Below, in pieces: positions 27,756 to 36,892 of a stretch of 64,000 nt of DNA. The notes below the pieces were generated by a model, which saw nothing but the letters and a program-made list of their open reading frames with translations, searched no databases and was not told the DNA's origin. Source of the stretch: an uncultured Paracoccaceae bacterium (GTDB taxonomy: Bacteria; Pseudomonadota; Alphaproteobacteria; Rhodobacterales; Rhodobacteraceae). Made by a program: the position numbers and the translations under genes. Position 1 is the stretch's first letter, and each line of letters starts with the position of its first letter. The stretch covers positions 1,605,501 to 1,669,500 of the forward strand of contig CANMYO010000001.1 in the NCBI GenBank assembly GCA_947502145.1, written 5' to 3'.

Positions 27756-29146
27756 ACCTTTCCGGGGTTCAGCAGGCCCTTTGGGTCCAAGGCGGATTTG
27801 ATCGCGCGCATCGCGCCAAGCGCGGCGGAATCCTTGCATTGCGCCATCGTGCCAAGTTTCGAAACGCCAACCCCGTGTTCCGCGCTAAAGCTGCCCCGAT
27901 ATGCAACCGCGGTCTGATCGACCAGATCGCGGATCGCCCGATGCAGGGCCGGGTCATCGGATGTGGGATAGGCGGTATGGTGAATATTCCCGTCACCGAG
28001 ATGGGAAACCACGACCTCTTCTGCGCCGGGGTCAAGCTTGGCGAGTTTTCGCGTCACCTCGGCCAAGTAGGGGGCGACATCGGTTAATGCGACGGCGACG
28101 TCCGTGTTTACATGTGGCTTACGCAGAAACAGAAACTCGCCTGCGTCTTCGCGGCGTTTCCACATGTCCTTTCGTTGTGCGTCGTTTTGCGCGATGACCG
28201 CGTCTAAAAGCTCTCCCTTTTCCAGCATATCTGCCAGAATTTCGGTCAGCATGGACTGGATCGGCACACTGCCATCGTCGGTGCGGCGGGCGTCATGCGG
28301 GTTGGTGGCCCCCAGCTCCAGAAAGACGTTTTCCGCGTATTTTTCGGCAAAGGGTTCGCTGGCCTGTGCGAAATTTTCGCAATGTGCGGCGATGTAAGGG
28401 CGCGGCATGTATTCGAAAGCTTCGACCGCATTACCGCTTGCCGCCTGCAACCTGTTCAGCAGATTTACCGCATCGCTCAGGTTCTGCAGGGCGACCATCG
28501 CGGTGGCATAGGCGCGCGGTTTGGGGTGCAATTTGACGACAGCCCGCGTGATGATGCCCAACGTTCCTTCAGCGCCGATGAACAGATGTTTCAGGTTCAG
28601 GCCGGCGTTATCCTTGTGCAGCTTGCCCATCAGGTTCATCACCTCACCCTGGGCTGTCACGACCTCAAGGCCAAGGCAGAGATCCCGCGTATTGCCATAG
28701 CGGACCACATTCGACCCGCCCGCATTGGTCGACAACACGCCGCCAATCATCGCAGAGCCGCGCGCGCCAAAGGTCAGCGGGAAGATCAGGTCATGGGCGT
28801 CTGCCGCAGTGTGCAATGTCGACAAGATGACCCCCGCACCAACGGTGGCCGTGCGACCTGTGGGATCAAGTTCGGAAATATCGTTCAGCCGGTCCAGGCT
28901 GATCATCAGCATGTCCTTGCCGGAGGTCCCGCCGGTAAGCCCGGTGTTCCCGCCAACCGGGACAACTGGGGTATCATGGGCATCGGCGATTTTCATGATG
29001 CCTGCGACTTCTGCCGTGTCACGCGGACGCAAGACGGCAATCGGGTCCGCAGCATAGACCCCGGTCCAGTCCATGCGCCATTTGTCGCGGTCATCCCCGA
29101 CAAGTACAAAATCCTTGCCCAAAAGCGCGGCTAACTGATCAATCAT
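27740..29146 (-). CDS. FAD-linked 2-hydroxyacid dehydrogenase (GlcD / D-2-hydroxyglutarate dehydrogenase type)
   Basis: A 468-aa flavoprotein of the vanillyl-alcohol-oxidase fold. FAD-binding motifs: VVPVGGNTGLTGGTSG, IGGVLSTNAGGSNVVRYGN and GAEGTLGIITRAVVKL. The C-terminal oxidase domain shows the metal and substrate residues in SHLGDGNIHH and SAEHGVGVSKLG. Family members oxidise D-lactate, D-2-hydroxyglutarate or glycolate and pass electrons to quinone or an electron-transfer flavoprotein. The exact substrate cannot be set from sequence. A G-run ribosome site precedes the ATG. It overlaps the hemC 3' end by 16 bp. Confidence 0.9.
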   Translation of the reverse strand: MIDQLAALLGKDFVLVGDDRDKWRMDWTGVYAADPIAVLRPRDTAEVAGIMKIADAHDTPVVPVGGNTGLTGGTSGKDMLMISLDRLNDISELDPTGRTATVGAGVILSTLHTAADAHDLIFPLTFGARGSAMIGGVLSTNAGGSNVVRYGNTRDLCLGLEVVTAQGEVMNLMGKLHKDNAGLNLKHLFIGAEGTLGIITRAVVKLHPKPRAYATAMVALQNLSDAVNLLNRLQAASGNAVEAFEYMPRPYIAAHCENFAQASEPFAEKYAENVFLELGATNPHDARRTDDGSVPIQSMLTEILADMLEKGELLDAVIAQNDAQRKDMWKRREDAGEFLFLRKPHVNTDVAVALTDVAPYLAEVTRKLAKLDPGAEEVVVSHLGDGNIHHTAYPTSDDPALHRAIRDLVDQTAVAYRGSFSAEHGVGVSKLGTMAQCKDSAALGAMRAIKSALDPKGLLNPGKVYPAG

Positions 29147-29276
29147 GGCAATGTCCCCCCTTGCCAGTCACGTTACCGCCATGGCCGGGCCTTCAAAAGC
29201 AGGAAGTGCACGTTTGGCGCGCATTGCAACCCGTTGAGGGCGGTCACCTGATACGGCAGGCATAGGGGGGGAATCA

Positions 29277-29353
<77 letters not shown>

Positions 29354-29368
29354 ATACCATTGGTCGGG

Positions 29369-29397
29369 GGATTAAGCCCCCCCGCCGGATGTGTCAA
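29369..29397 (-). promoter_or_regulatory. Sigma-70-type promoter of the tRNA gene
   Basis: On the minus strand a perfect TTGACA (29392-29397) and TAATCC (29369-29374) stand 17 bp apart, ending 16 bp before the tRNA 5' end at 29353. Between and over the -10 is a GGGGG/CCCCC inverted repeat that could also slow transcripts coming from cydB. Confidence 0.65.
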
Positions 29398-29405
29398 ACC
29401 GATTC

Positions 29406-30416
29406 TTAGTCGTAGCGCAGCTCTGTCGCTTTGCCGCGGAAAATGTAGTAGGCGAGGAACGTGTAACCGATGATGGTTGGCAGAACCACGCAGGTTCCGA
29501 TCAGGATAATGAACAGGCTTTCCGGCGCACTAGCCGCGTCGTAAATTGTCAGTTTTTCTGGCACCACATAGGGATAGAAGCTGTAGGCCATGCCACCAAA
29601 GGCCAGCGTCCAAAGCGATGAGGCCGCCACAAATGGAAGCCATGAGCGTCGGTCGTTTTCAAAGGGCATCTGTTGCAGCATGCGCCAAAGCCAGATCACG
29701 ATCAGGCCGGATAGAATCGGCAGCGGCGCAAGCCAGAGCAAGTACGGAAATTCAAACCATTTGCCGAAGATGCGGGCGCTGACAAACGGGGTCGCAAGGC
29801 TGATCGCACCGATGCCCAGCATCAGCCCCCAGATTCCGCCCTTGGCCCAATCAATCGCTTTGCGCTGCAAGTGTTCGTCCGCTTTGTGAATAACCCAGGT
29901 TGCACCGATGAAGCTGTAGCCAACCGTCAGAAACACCGCCGTCAGGACAGCAAAAGCAAAGTGGCCCAAGGTGTAATCGAGCCCCATGACATACATGCCC
30001 AGCATGAACCCCTGGGACAGGGCGCTCATCAGTGATCCGGTGAAAAAGACGTTGTTCCACAATCGCTTGTAGGCCGCGGGGGCCTTGGCGCGAAATTCGA
30101 ATGCGACTCCGCGCATGATCAGCCCAATCATCAACACCGCCACCGGAAGGTAAAGCGAGGTCAGAATCGTGCCGTGGGCCGCCGGAAATGCGACCAGCAG
30201 CAGGCCGACAGCCAGCACGAGCCAGGTTTCATTGGCGTCCCAGAACGGGCCAATCGAGGCGATCATCTTGTCCTTTTCATCATCAGTCGCAAAGGGAAAC
30301 AGAACGCCCACACCCAGATCATAGCCATCCAAGATGACGTAGATCAGGATCGACAGCCCCATCAGTGAGGCAAAGACAAAGGGCAACCAGATGGCGGGAT
30401 CTCCGAACATGTCCAT
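29406..30416 (-). CDS. cydB: Cytochrome bd-type quinol oxidase subunit II
   Basis: The second subunit of the bd-type terminal oxidase, an integral membrane protein of 336 aa with about eight or nine hydrophobic segments. Family marks: ILIYVILDGYDLGVGVLFPF, the IGPFWDANETWLVLAVGLLL motif, and VAFEFRAKAPAAYKRLWNNV. It lies 3 bp after cydA, with AGGAATAAGAC as ribosome site at the cydA end. No short CydX-like ORF is evident after it; the next feature is the tRNA promoter. Confidence 0.96.
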   Translation of the reverse strand: MDMFGDPAIWLPFVFASLMGLSILIYVILDGYDLGVGVLFPFATDDEKDKMIASIGPFWDANETWLVLAVGLLLVAFPAAHGTILTSLYLPVAVLMIGLIMRGVAFEFRAKAPAAYKRLWNNVFFTGSLMSALSQGFMLGMYVMGLDYTLGHFAFAVLTAVFLTVGYSFIGATWVIHKADEHLQRKAIDWAKGGIWGLMLGIGAISLATPFVSARIFGKWFEFPYLLWLAPLPILSGLIVIWLWRMLQQMPFENDRRSWLPFVAASSLWTLAFGGMAYSFYPYVVPEKLTIYDAASAPESLFIILIGTCVVLPTIIGYTFLAYYIFRGKATELRYD

Positions 30417-30419
30417 GTC

Positions 30420-31829
30420 TTATTCCTCTGCGACGATGCGTGATTGGGCGCGGACGGACGGTGATACGCCAAATTCGATTGATTTCCCCTGCGCCGCCCG
30501 GCGGGCGAGATAGAAGATCACCGTGATATAGGCCCCCAGCAGGATGACATAGACGGCAAGGTAGGCGATCAGTGTCGATAGGACCATCGGGGCCGGCACG
30601 TCAGCGACGGCCTGCTTTGTTGTCAGCACACCCTGCACAAGCCAGGGCTGGCGGCCGATCTCGGTTGTGTACCATCCTGCCAATGTGGCGATCCAACCCG
30701 AGAATGTCATGGCCACAAGCCCGATCTGCCAAAACCGGGGGAGGCCCTCGACCCCGCGCCGCCCATCGCCGTTGCGGTCCTTGCGCATCATCATCGCAAT
30801 CGAGGTCCAGCTGATCAGCAGCATCAGAATGCCGGTTCCCACCATGATGCGAAATGACCAGAACACCGGGGCGACGCGGGGGTGCAGGGCTGTGCCATCA
30901 TCTGCGACAAATTCGTTCAGCCCTTTGATTTCGCCGTCCCAGTGGTGGGTCAGGATATAGGACGCGAGGCCGGGGATACCGATTTCAAAGTGGTTTTCAC
31001 GCGCCGCCTGATCAGGCCATGCAAACAGCAAGAGCGGCGCGCCGCGTTCTGTATCCCAGACTCCCTCCATCGCTGCGATTTTGGCGGGCTGATATTCCTT
31101 CGTGTTCAGCCCATGCATATCACCAACAAGGATTTGCACGGGGATCAGCAGTGCGGCGGTAATGAGGGCGGTTTTCATGGCAACCCGTACGCCATCGGTG
31201 TTGCCGCCAATGCGCCAGCGATAGGCGCTGACCCCGGCAATCAGAAAGCTCACCGTCAGAAAACTTGCCAACATCATATGGAAGAAACGATAGGGCATAG
31301 AGGGGTTAAAGACGATTGCCCACCAATCGGTCGCATGGGCCACTCCGTCAATCATTTCAAAGCCTTGCGGCGTATGCATCCAGGAGTTCAGCGCGACGAT
31401 CCAGAACACTGACATTGTTGTGCCAAAGGCCACCAACCCCGTCGCGGTCGTATGCAGCCAGCGCGGGACCCGCGAAAAGCCAAACAGCATGATGCCCAGA
31501 AACACCGCCTCGAGGAAGAAAGCGGTGATGACTTCGTAAGCGAGCAGTGGGCCCGCGATATTGCCGACGGTTTCCATGAATCCGGGCCAGTTGGTGCCAA
31601 ACTGGAACGACATCGTGATGCCCGAAACCACGCCCATTGCAAAAGACAGGGCAAAGATCTTCACCCAAAAGCTATAGGCCTGCATCCAACGCTGTTCGCC
31701 GGTCGCATTGTAGCGCAGGCGAAAGAACAGCAGGGTCCATCCCAGCGCGATTGTGATCGTTGGGAACAGGATGTGGAACGAAATATTCGCGGCAAACTGG
31801 ATGCGCGACAAAAGCAGTGTTTCCATCAT
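30420..31829 (-). CDS. cydA: Cytochrome bd-type (cyanide-insensitive type) quinol oxidase subunit I
   Basis: This subunit oxidises quinol and carries the hemes. The 469-aa product has His19 (heme ligand in ISFHILFPT), a second ligand region YRFFHMMLASFLTV, and the GRQPW motif in the C-terminal part. The quinol (Q) loop after GDMHGLNTKEYQPAKIAAME is short, and total length is below the ~520 aa of long-Q-loop CydA, which fits the CIO subgroup (cioA). Such oxidases work at low oxygen or under sulfide/cyanide stress. AGGA is eight bases upstream of the first ATG. The 5' region (31830-32199) shows no clear FNR-type box. Confidence 0.95.
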   Translation of the reverse strand: MMETLLLSRIQFAANISFHILFPTITIALGWTLLFFRLRYNATGEQRWMQAYSFWVKIFALSFAMGVVSGITMSFQFGTNWPGFMETVGNIAGPLLAYEVITAFFLEAVFLGIMLFGFSRVPRWLHTTATGLVAFGTTMSVFWIVALNSWMHTPQGFEMIDGVAHATDWWAIVFNPSMPYRFFHMMLASFLTVSFLIAGVSAYRWRIGGNTDGVRVAMKTALITAALLIPVQILVGDMHGLNTKEYQPAKIAAMEGVWDTERGAPLLLFAWPDQAARENHFEIGIPGLASYILTHHWDGEIKGLNEFVADDGTALHPRVAPVFWSFRIMVGTGILMLLISWTSIAMMMRKDRNGDGRRGVEGLPRFWQIGLVAMTFSGWIATLAGWYTTEIGRQPWLVQGVLTTKQAVADVPAPMVLSTLIAYLAVYVILLGAYITVIFYLARRAAQGKSIEFGVSPSVRAQSRIVAEE

Positions 31830-32199
31830 GAGTCGTATCCTTTTGTTACCCTACATCTAATCCGTTCTGGTCCAGAGAACAGGCTGATGCGACAGCTTGG
31901 CGCGGTCGCAAACCGGGTATGCAATAAGGGTGGCTGGCGTTCCACCGGAGGCAAAACGTGCTGGATGCGCTGCGCTGGGCCCGATGCGGTGCAGTTGCGT
32001 CAAGGGGTGTTCAAGTGGCCTGGCATCCCAAGTCTTGAATATCCAACATCGCCGCGGCTTCGGCCTGTACGTTTGGTGGGTTGCGGAAAGTGAACCGCTA
32101 GATATGCTTTCACCAAGATTGGACCGTAAGATGCCCGCCAAATGGCCTGATTGGCCTGCGTCGCTGCGGTTTGCGGTGGACACGCATAGGAAATGGCCA
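31830..32199. other. Intergenic region between cydA and the HIU hydrolase gene
   Basis: A 370-bp divergent spacer. It is open in the frame of the downstream hydrolase from 31897, but the encoded residues before 32200 look random and no ribosome site supports them. I found no FNR-type palindrome, terminator or RNA structure that I would trust. It should contain the promoters of cydAB and the hydrolase gene. Confidence 0.4.
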
Positions 32200-32559
32200 A
32201 TGCCTGATGGATATCTGACGACGCATGTACTTGATACCGCACGCGGCATGCCTGCTGGTGGCATGAAGGTTGAACTTTTCAGGATCGTAGACGAGGCCCG
32301 CACATTGATCGCGACGAAGCTCACCAATGCCGATGGGCGAACGGATGGGCCGATCTTGCCCGCGGACGAATTTGTCACCGGCACATTTGAACTTGTGTTC
32401 CATGCCGGGGCCTATTTTGACCGCGTCGGTCTGACCGAGGATGCGCCGCGCTTTGTGAATGTGGTGCCGGTGCGATTTGGCATATCCGACAAGACGTCAC
32501 ATTATCATGTGCCGCTTTTGGTTTCGCCATTCAGCTTTTCGACCTATCGCGGCAGCTAG
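32200..32559 (+). CDS. uraH: 5-hydroxyisourate hydrolase (transthyretin-like)
   Basis: HIU hydrolase opens 5-hydroxyisourate, the product of urate oxidation, to OHCU in purine breakdown. The 119-aa product has family motifs YLTTHVLDTARGMPAGGMKV, NADGRTDGP, the HYHVPLLVSPF region and the signature C-terminus STYRGS. ATG 32200 follows AGGA by eight bases and gives the normal ~117-aa length. No signal peptide. No other purine-degradation gene is in the window. Its stop overlaps the convergent galM stop by 4 bp (shared CTAG). Confidence 0.92.
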   Translation: MPDGYLTTHVLDTARGMPAGGMKVELFRIVDEARTLIATKLTNADGRTDGPILPADEFVTGTFELVFHAGAYFDRVGLTEDAPRFVNVVPVRFGISDKTSHYHVPLLVSPFSFSTYRGS

Positions 32560-33521
32560 GCTTTCGTAAATCGAAATGTACTGGTCTGGCGGTAGGGCGC
32601 GCCCGGGGTGACGCGCCACGATGGGAAGTGGCGGTGATTGGGGGCGTCGGGCCAGCCCTGCGGTTCAATGGCCAACCCTTCATAGACGCTGCGACCTGGC
32701 CGGTTTGGCACGCGATTGTCAAAGACCTGCAAACCGGGTTGATCCGTGGCGAGCGTCATCTGAACGCCCGACTGCCCGGTCAGTTGCAGCACCTCTCTGA
32801 GCGGGACATTCTGATCTGACAGGCAATAGTTGAAATCAAAGACGTCCAATTCGGGCGAAACTCTGCGCGGTTTGCGCAGGTCATATCGGGTGCCGGTAAT
32901 GTCTTCTATTTCGCCGGTGGGGACAAAAAGGCTATCCAGTGGCAGGCGGGCCGTGGCCTCAATTTGCAAGCGATGCCCGTCCCAGGTTTCCGTGCCGTCC
33001 AGGTTCCAGAAGGCGTGGTTTGCAAAATTCATCAACGTGGGTGCATCTGTGGTGCCCGTGACATCAAGACTTAGGGTCTGTCCGGAAATCGCAAACGTCG
33101 CGGTGATTTGCCGATTGCCCGGCAGACCGGCGTCACCGTCAGCAAGGTCGCAGACAAGCGTCACGCTGGCATCGGCTGACTCGGCAATCTGCCAGTTGCG
33201 GCCCTGTGTTGCACCGCTGCCGGAATGCAGATGGGTCTGCCCGTTTTCGTTGCGCTCAAGTTCGTACATCATGCCGTCGATTTTGACGCGCGCGCCGCCG
33301 ATCCGGTTGGCCAATGGTCCGATGAGCGCACCATAGTAGCACATCTCACCCTCATAATCTGAGAGCCGCGCAGAACCGAGCGTCAGGCTGTGATCAACGC
33401 CCGCCAGCCGCAGGTCCTGCAGGATTGCGCCATAGGTCAGGATCGTTGCGCTAAGCTCGGCAGAGCGTATCGTGACGGCGTGCACCGTCTCTCCGCTGGC
33501 AAGCTGACCGAAGGGTGTCAT
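32556..33521 (-). CDS. galM: Aldose 1-epimerase (galactose mutarotase)
   Basis: GalM interconverts alpha and beta anomers of galactose released by the galactosidases. The 321-aa product has GPLANRIGGARVKIDG, HLHSGSGATQGRNW (with the first catalytic His), NFANHAFWNLDG (with the second His) and VPTGEIEDITGTRYD; the general-base Glu probably lies in EGLAIEPQGWPDAPNH. The start ATG overlaps the beta-galactosidase stop (ATGA), so ATG 33521 is preferred over 33572. It is the last gene of the galactoside operon. Confidence 0.93.
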   Translation of the reverse strand: MTPFGQLASGETVHAVTIRSAELSATILTYGAILQDLRLAGVDHSLTLGSARLSDYEGEMCYYGALIGPLANRIGGARVKIDGMMYELERNENGQTHLHSGSGATQGRNWQIAESADASVTLVCDLADGDAGLPGNRQITATFAISGQTLSLDVTGTTDAPTLMNFANHAFWNLDGTETWDGHRLQIEATARLPLDSLFVPTGEIEDITGTRYDLRKPRRVSPELDVFDFNYCLSDQNVPLREVLQLTGQSGVQMTLATDQPGLQVFDNRVPNRPGRSVYEGLAIEPQGWPDAPNHRHFPSWRVTPGAPYRQTSTFRFTKA

Positions 33522-35422
33522 GTGGTCGGCTCCCAATGCACGCCAGCGGGTGGTATGGTGATGCCGTTCCAATTGCGGGGCTTGGCGGCGTAGTTGAACA
33601 CAAACCGGTGTGTGCCGGTGTCCCTGATCCGCACCCCTGCGGGCAAGTCGTAGGTTGCAATGCCAAGGCTGTCGCAGAGGCCACCGATGATCCTGTCAAA
33701 AGTCTTGTCATCCGGCCAACCGGCCAGATAGCGCAGGTTGTCGCCACCCATAATGGCAGGCTGACCGTCCCGGGTGGCAAGGTGCACCGGCGCACTGCCT
33801 TCAAGATGTTCAAACCAATGGTGAAATTGCCCGCGACCTTGCAACGCAACTGCGTCTGATGGCGGCATGCTTTCCGTCATCGCCACCGTCACATCCGTGT
33901 CGGGCAAGTTGGGGCCAAGCGGCAGTTTCATCGAGAGTTCGGCATTCTTCGTATCACTGCGGGGACCGATCAGGGCAATACCGTCAAATGTGGACAGCGC
34001 GTTGCGCAGAGTGTCCGATAGCGTCATCAGGCCCGGAGCGAGAACCAATTTGTAATCGCTGAGGTCAGCGGTATCCGGCGGCAGGATGTCAATCGACAGG
34101 CCAGCGCGCCGCAACGCGCGATAGGCCGCAAATGCGAGGCGGAACATGTCAAAATCCGCACCCTGTGGCTGGGTATCCCAAGCCCATGCGCTCTCATAGT
34201 CGAACACAAGGGCGACCTGCGCCTGAACAGCGTCAACGTCAGGCATGGAGGCGATTTCCCGCGCAACCTGTGCCGCTTCGTCCAAGGCGGGGGCCGGTGC
34301 GGAATCGGCGCGCAAAAGGCCTGCGTGCATCTGTTCCTGTGCAAACGGCGCTTGCCGCCAGCGGAAATAGCACACTGCTTCGGCCCCGTGGGCAAAGGCC
34401 TCCCACGCCCACAGGCGCGCCATGCCGGGCAGTGGGGCGGGGTTGTAAGGGGCCCAGTTCACCGGGCCGGGTTGTTGTTCCATCACCCACAGGCGCCCGC
34501 GCCCCACGGCGCGATAAATATCGTGGTGAAAGGCCTGATTGTCCGGGTGGCCCTGGCGCAGGAATTTCTGTTTTTCCTTGTACGTGCCTTCCAGCCGGTC
34601 GCTGAGGAACCCGATCGGGTAACTGTCCCAAGAGGCGACATCCAGATCCGCCCCAACCTTGTAGTGATCAAAGGTCAGCGTGCGGCCCATGTAGTTATGG
34701 ATCAGGGGGGCCTTGGTGTATTTGCGCAGTGCATCGGCCTGCACCTTGTTAAATGCGACAACCTGATCGCTGGCGTAACGGCGGAAGGCCAGCACATGCG
34801 CGGGGTGTGGTTCGGTCACGGTGTTGTTGGGCAGTTCGATCTGATCAAATGAATCGTAATCCATCGACCAGAACACATTGCCCCAGTCCCGGTTCAGCGC
34901 ATCCGTTGACTGATAGCGCTGTGCCAGCCAGTCGCGAAATCCGGCCAGCGCGGCAGCAGAGTAGCTGAGCGTGGTGTCGTGACAGTCATATTCGTTGTCG
35001 ATCTGCCAAGCAGCCACATGCGGGTTTGCGCCGTATCGGGCCCCCATCAAATCTGCGATCCGCCGGGATTCCGCGCGATAACCCAAATGACTGAAGTCAT
35101 AATGTCTGCGCGACCCGAACTTGCGCGCATTGCCCTGCGCATCAACGGGCAACATGTCGGGATATTTTTCGACCATCCAGCGCGGCGGCGTGGCCGTGGG
35201 TGTCCCCAGAACCACATTGAGCCCCGCAGCGCCCAAGACAGCGATCGCGCGGTCCAGCCATTCCCATGTGAACTGCCCCGGGCGCGGCTCCATGCGGCTC
35301 CAGGCGAATTCTCCGATCCGGACCCAAGTCAGCCCGGTGGCGACCATCTGTGCGGCATCATCGGCCCATTGTTGTTCCGGCCAATGTTCCGGGTAATAGC
35401 AAACGCCGAGTGTGCGCTTCAT
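33518..35422 (-). CDS. Beta-galactosidase, glycoside hydrolase family 42
   Basis: A 634-aa cytoplasmic GH42 enzyme that removes terminal beta-galactose. The N-terminus MKRTLGVCYYPEHWPEQQWA is typical. The acid/base Glu is in WQIDNEYD (Glu144) and the nucleophile Glu is in LWVMEQQPGPVNW (Glu315). A trimerisation domain and a small C-terminal beta domain follow. No signal peptide, so substrates must be imported. ATG 35422 is chosen; an in-frame ATG at 35812 runs into the neighbouring gene and is not conserved. GH42 enzymes often prefer short galactosides over lactose. The stop overlaps galM. Confidence 0.95.
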   Translation of the reverse strand: MKRTLGVCYYPEHWPEQQWADDAAQMVATGLTWVRIGEFAWSRMEPRPGQFTWEWLDRAIAVLGAAGLNVVLGTPTATPPRWMVEKYPDMLPVDAQGNARKFGSRRHYDFSHLGYRAESRRIADLMGARYGANPHVAAWQIDNEYDCHDTTLSYSAAALAGFRDWLAQRYQSTDALNRDWGNVFWSMDYDSFDQIELPNNTVTEPHPAHVLAFRRYASDQVVAFNKVQADALRKYTKAPLIHNYMGRTLTFDHYKVGADLDVASWDSYPIGFLSDRLEGTYKEKQKFLRQGHPDNQAFHHDIYRAVGRGRLWVMEQQPGPVNWAPYNPAPLPGMARLWAWEAFAHGAEAVCYFRWRQAPFAQEQMHAGLLRADSAPAPALDEAAQVAREIASMPDVDAVQAQVALVFDYESAWAWDTQPQGADFDMFRLAFAAYRALRRAGLSIDILPPDTADLSDYKLVLAPGLMTLSDTLRNALSTFDGIALIGPRSDTKNAELSMKLPLGPNLPDTDVTVAMTESMPPSDAVALQGRGQFHHWFEHLEGSAPVHLATRDGQPAIMGGDNLRYLAGWPDDKTFDRIIGGLCDSLGIATYDLPAGVRIRDTGTHRFVFNYAAKPRNWNGITIPPAGVHWEPTT

Positions 35423-35468
35423 CGCAGGCGACCTTTTTTGCGGGACGGTGTTGATATCTGGGCGGATG

Positions 35469-36290
35469 TCAGAGGATGACGCGATGCTCCGCCTGTCCGG
35501 CGTAGCTGGTTTCGAGCACGAAGGTCTTGCCGTCGTCGACGCCATCGCAGCCAATCGCGGCAGAGGTGACAAAGAGCGTCGTAAGATCTTCACCCCCAAA
35601 AGCCGGGCAAGAGGCCTGTACGGCGGGTACGGCAAAACTGTCGAATTCCTTGCCATCGCCGTCATAGCCGGCAACACGGGATTCACCCCAGTTGGCGACC
35701 CAGATATTGCCCGCCTGATCAAACACAGCGCCATCAGGGTTATAGTTTGTCCCCGTTGTATCGATGTGGACCCAAGGATCGCCAATTGGCCAGCCGTCCT
35801 TGTCCAGTGCAACGCGCATCACCTGTTTGGTCGGCGTGTCGGTGAAACAGGCAGAGCCGCCATCCGGATGAAAACAGATTGCGTTGGTGACCGAGATATT
35901 CTTGAGAATCTTACGCACTTCGCCGCGATAGTAGCGGTAGATCGAACCGGCGCCGGGCTCGGCGTCCATGCCCATGGTGCCGATCCAGAAACCGCCACAG
36001 GGGTCTGCGCGGCCATCGTTAGAGCGCGTCAGAGGGTTTTCGGCTTCAAGTGGTACGACAACGTCACCTGTACCCGTGGTCAGATCAAACGTGGACAGCG
36101 ATGTGGCCGAGGCGATCATGAGGGTGTCGCGGTCAATCCAGCCAGCGGCAGAGACACATTGATCAAATGCCCAGGTCTGCCCCTTCGTGTGCAGCGCCTT
36201 TCCCAAAATGTCGAACCAGAACAATTGCTTGCGCTCAGGATGCCAAAGCGGCCCTTCGCCGAGTTCACATATGGTATCGTCAAAGATCAT
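35469..36290 (-). CDS. SMP-30/gluconolactonase family lactonase (probable galactonolactonase)
   Basis: A 273-aa six-bladed beta-propeller lactonase. Metal-binding residues appear as Glu12 in ELGEGPLWHPE, Asn in RSNDGRADPCGGFWIGTM, the Asn in GTNYNPDG and the nearby Asp in PDGAVFDQ. In this family the enzymes hydrolyse sugar lactones; in the galactose context it would open galactono-1,4-lactone to galactonate, which is an inference from neighbours. The start overlaps the dgoA stop by 4 bp (ATGA). Confidence 0.88.
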   Translation of the reverse strand: MIFDDTICELGEGPLWHPERKQLFWFDILGKALHTKGQTWAFDQCVSAAGWIDRDTLMIASATSLSTFDLTTGTGDVVVPLEAENPLTRSNDGRADPCGGFWIGTMGMDAEPGAGSIYRYYRGEVRKILKNISVTNAICFHPDGGSACFTDTPTKQVMRVALDKDGWPIGDPWVHIDTTGTNYNPDGAVFDQAGNIWVANWGESRVAGYDGDGKEFDSFAVPAVQASCPAFGGEDLTTLFVTSAAIGCDGVDDGKTFVLETSYAGQAEHRVIL

Positions 36291-36892
36291 GCTGCTGCCC
36301 TGTCATATGCGGCGACCATGTCCGCCGCCCGTTTGCCAACTTCGGCCGCGGTCAGACCGGGTTTGTAAAGGCTGGAACCAATACCAAATCCCGTTGCCCC
36401 GGCTGCCATCCATTCTGCGAAATTGTCCGCACCCGCGCCGCCAACGGCAAAGACCTCACAATCCTTTGGCAAAATCGCGCGATAGGCCTTCAGACCGTCG
36501 ATCCCGATCAGGTTGGCGGGAAAAATCTTGAGCCCGTCCGCACCGGCCTTGAGCGCGGAGAAACACTCGGTCGGCGTCAGGACGCCCGGCCAGCTTTGCA
36601 GGCCCGCGGCCTTGCTGGCGGCGATGACGCGGGTGTCGGCGTTTGGCGATACGATCAGTTTGCCGCCCGCATCTGCGACGCGATTGACGTCCTCGACGGA
36701 AAGGACGGTTCCCGCGCCGATCAGGGCCTGATCACCAAATGCATCGACCATCGTGCGGATGCTGGTAAATGGATCAGGCGAATTGAGCGGCACCTCGATC
36801 CGGGTGAAACCGGCGTCGATACAGGCAGCGCAGATGTCATGTGCCTCAGGCGGTGTGACACCGCGCAGGATTCCGATCAGTGGGCGGGACAT
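36287..36892 (-). CDS. dgoA: 2-dehydro-3-deoxy-6-phosphogalactonate aldolase
   Basis: This enzyme splits KDPGal into pyruvate and glyceraldehyde 3-phosphate. The 201-aa class I aldolase shows GILRGVTPPEAHDI at the N-terminus, the proton-transfer Glu in RIEVPLNSPDPF, the Thr/Pro motif PGVLTPTECFSAL, and the Schiff-base Lys in GADGLKIFPA. The LRG..P and LNSP variants and the dgoK neighbour favour galactonate over gluconate. The start lies inside the 3' end of dgoK (16-bp overlap). Confidence 0.93.
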   Translation of the reverse strand: MSRPLIGILRGVTPPEAHDICAACIDAGFTRIEVPLNSPDPFTSIRTMVDAFGDQALIGAGTVLSVEDVNRVADAGGKLIVSPNADTRVIAASKAAGLQSWPGVLTPTECFSALKAGADGLKIFPANLIGIDGLKAYRAILPKDCEVFAVGGAGADNFAEWMAAGATGFGIGSSLYKPGLTAAEVGKRAADMVAAYDRAAA

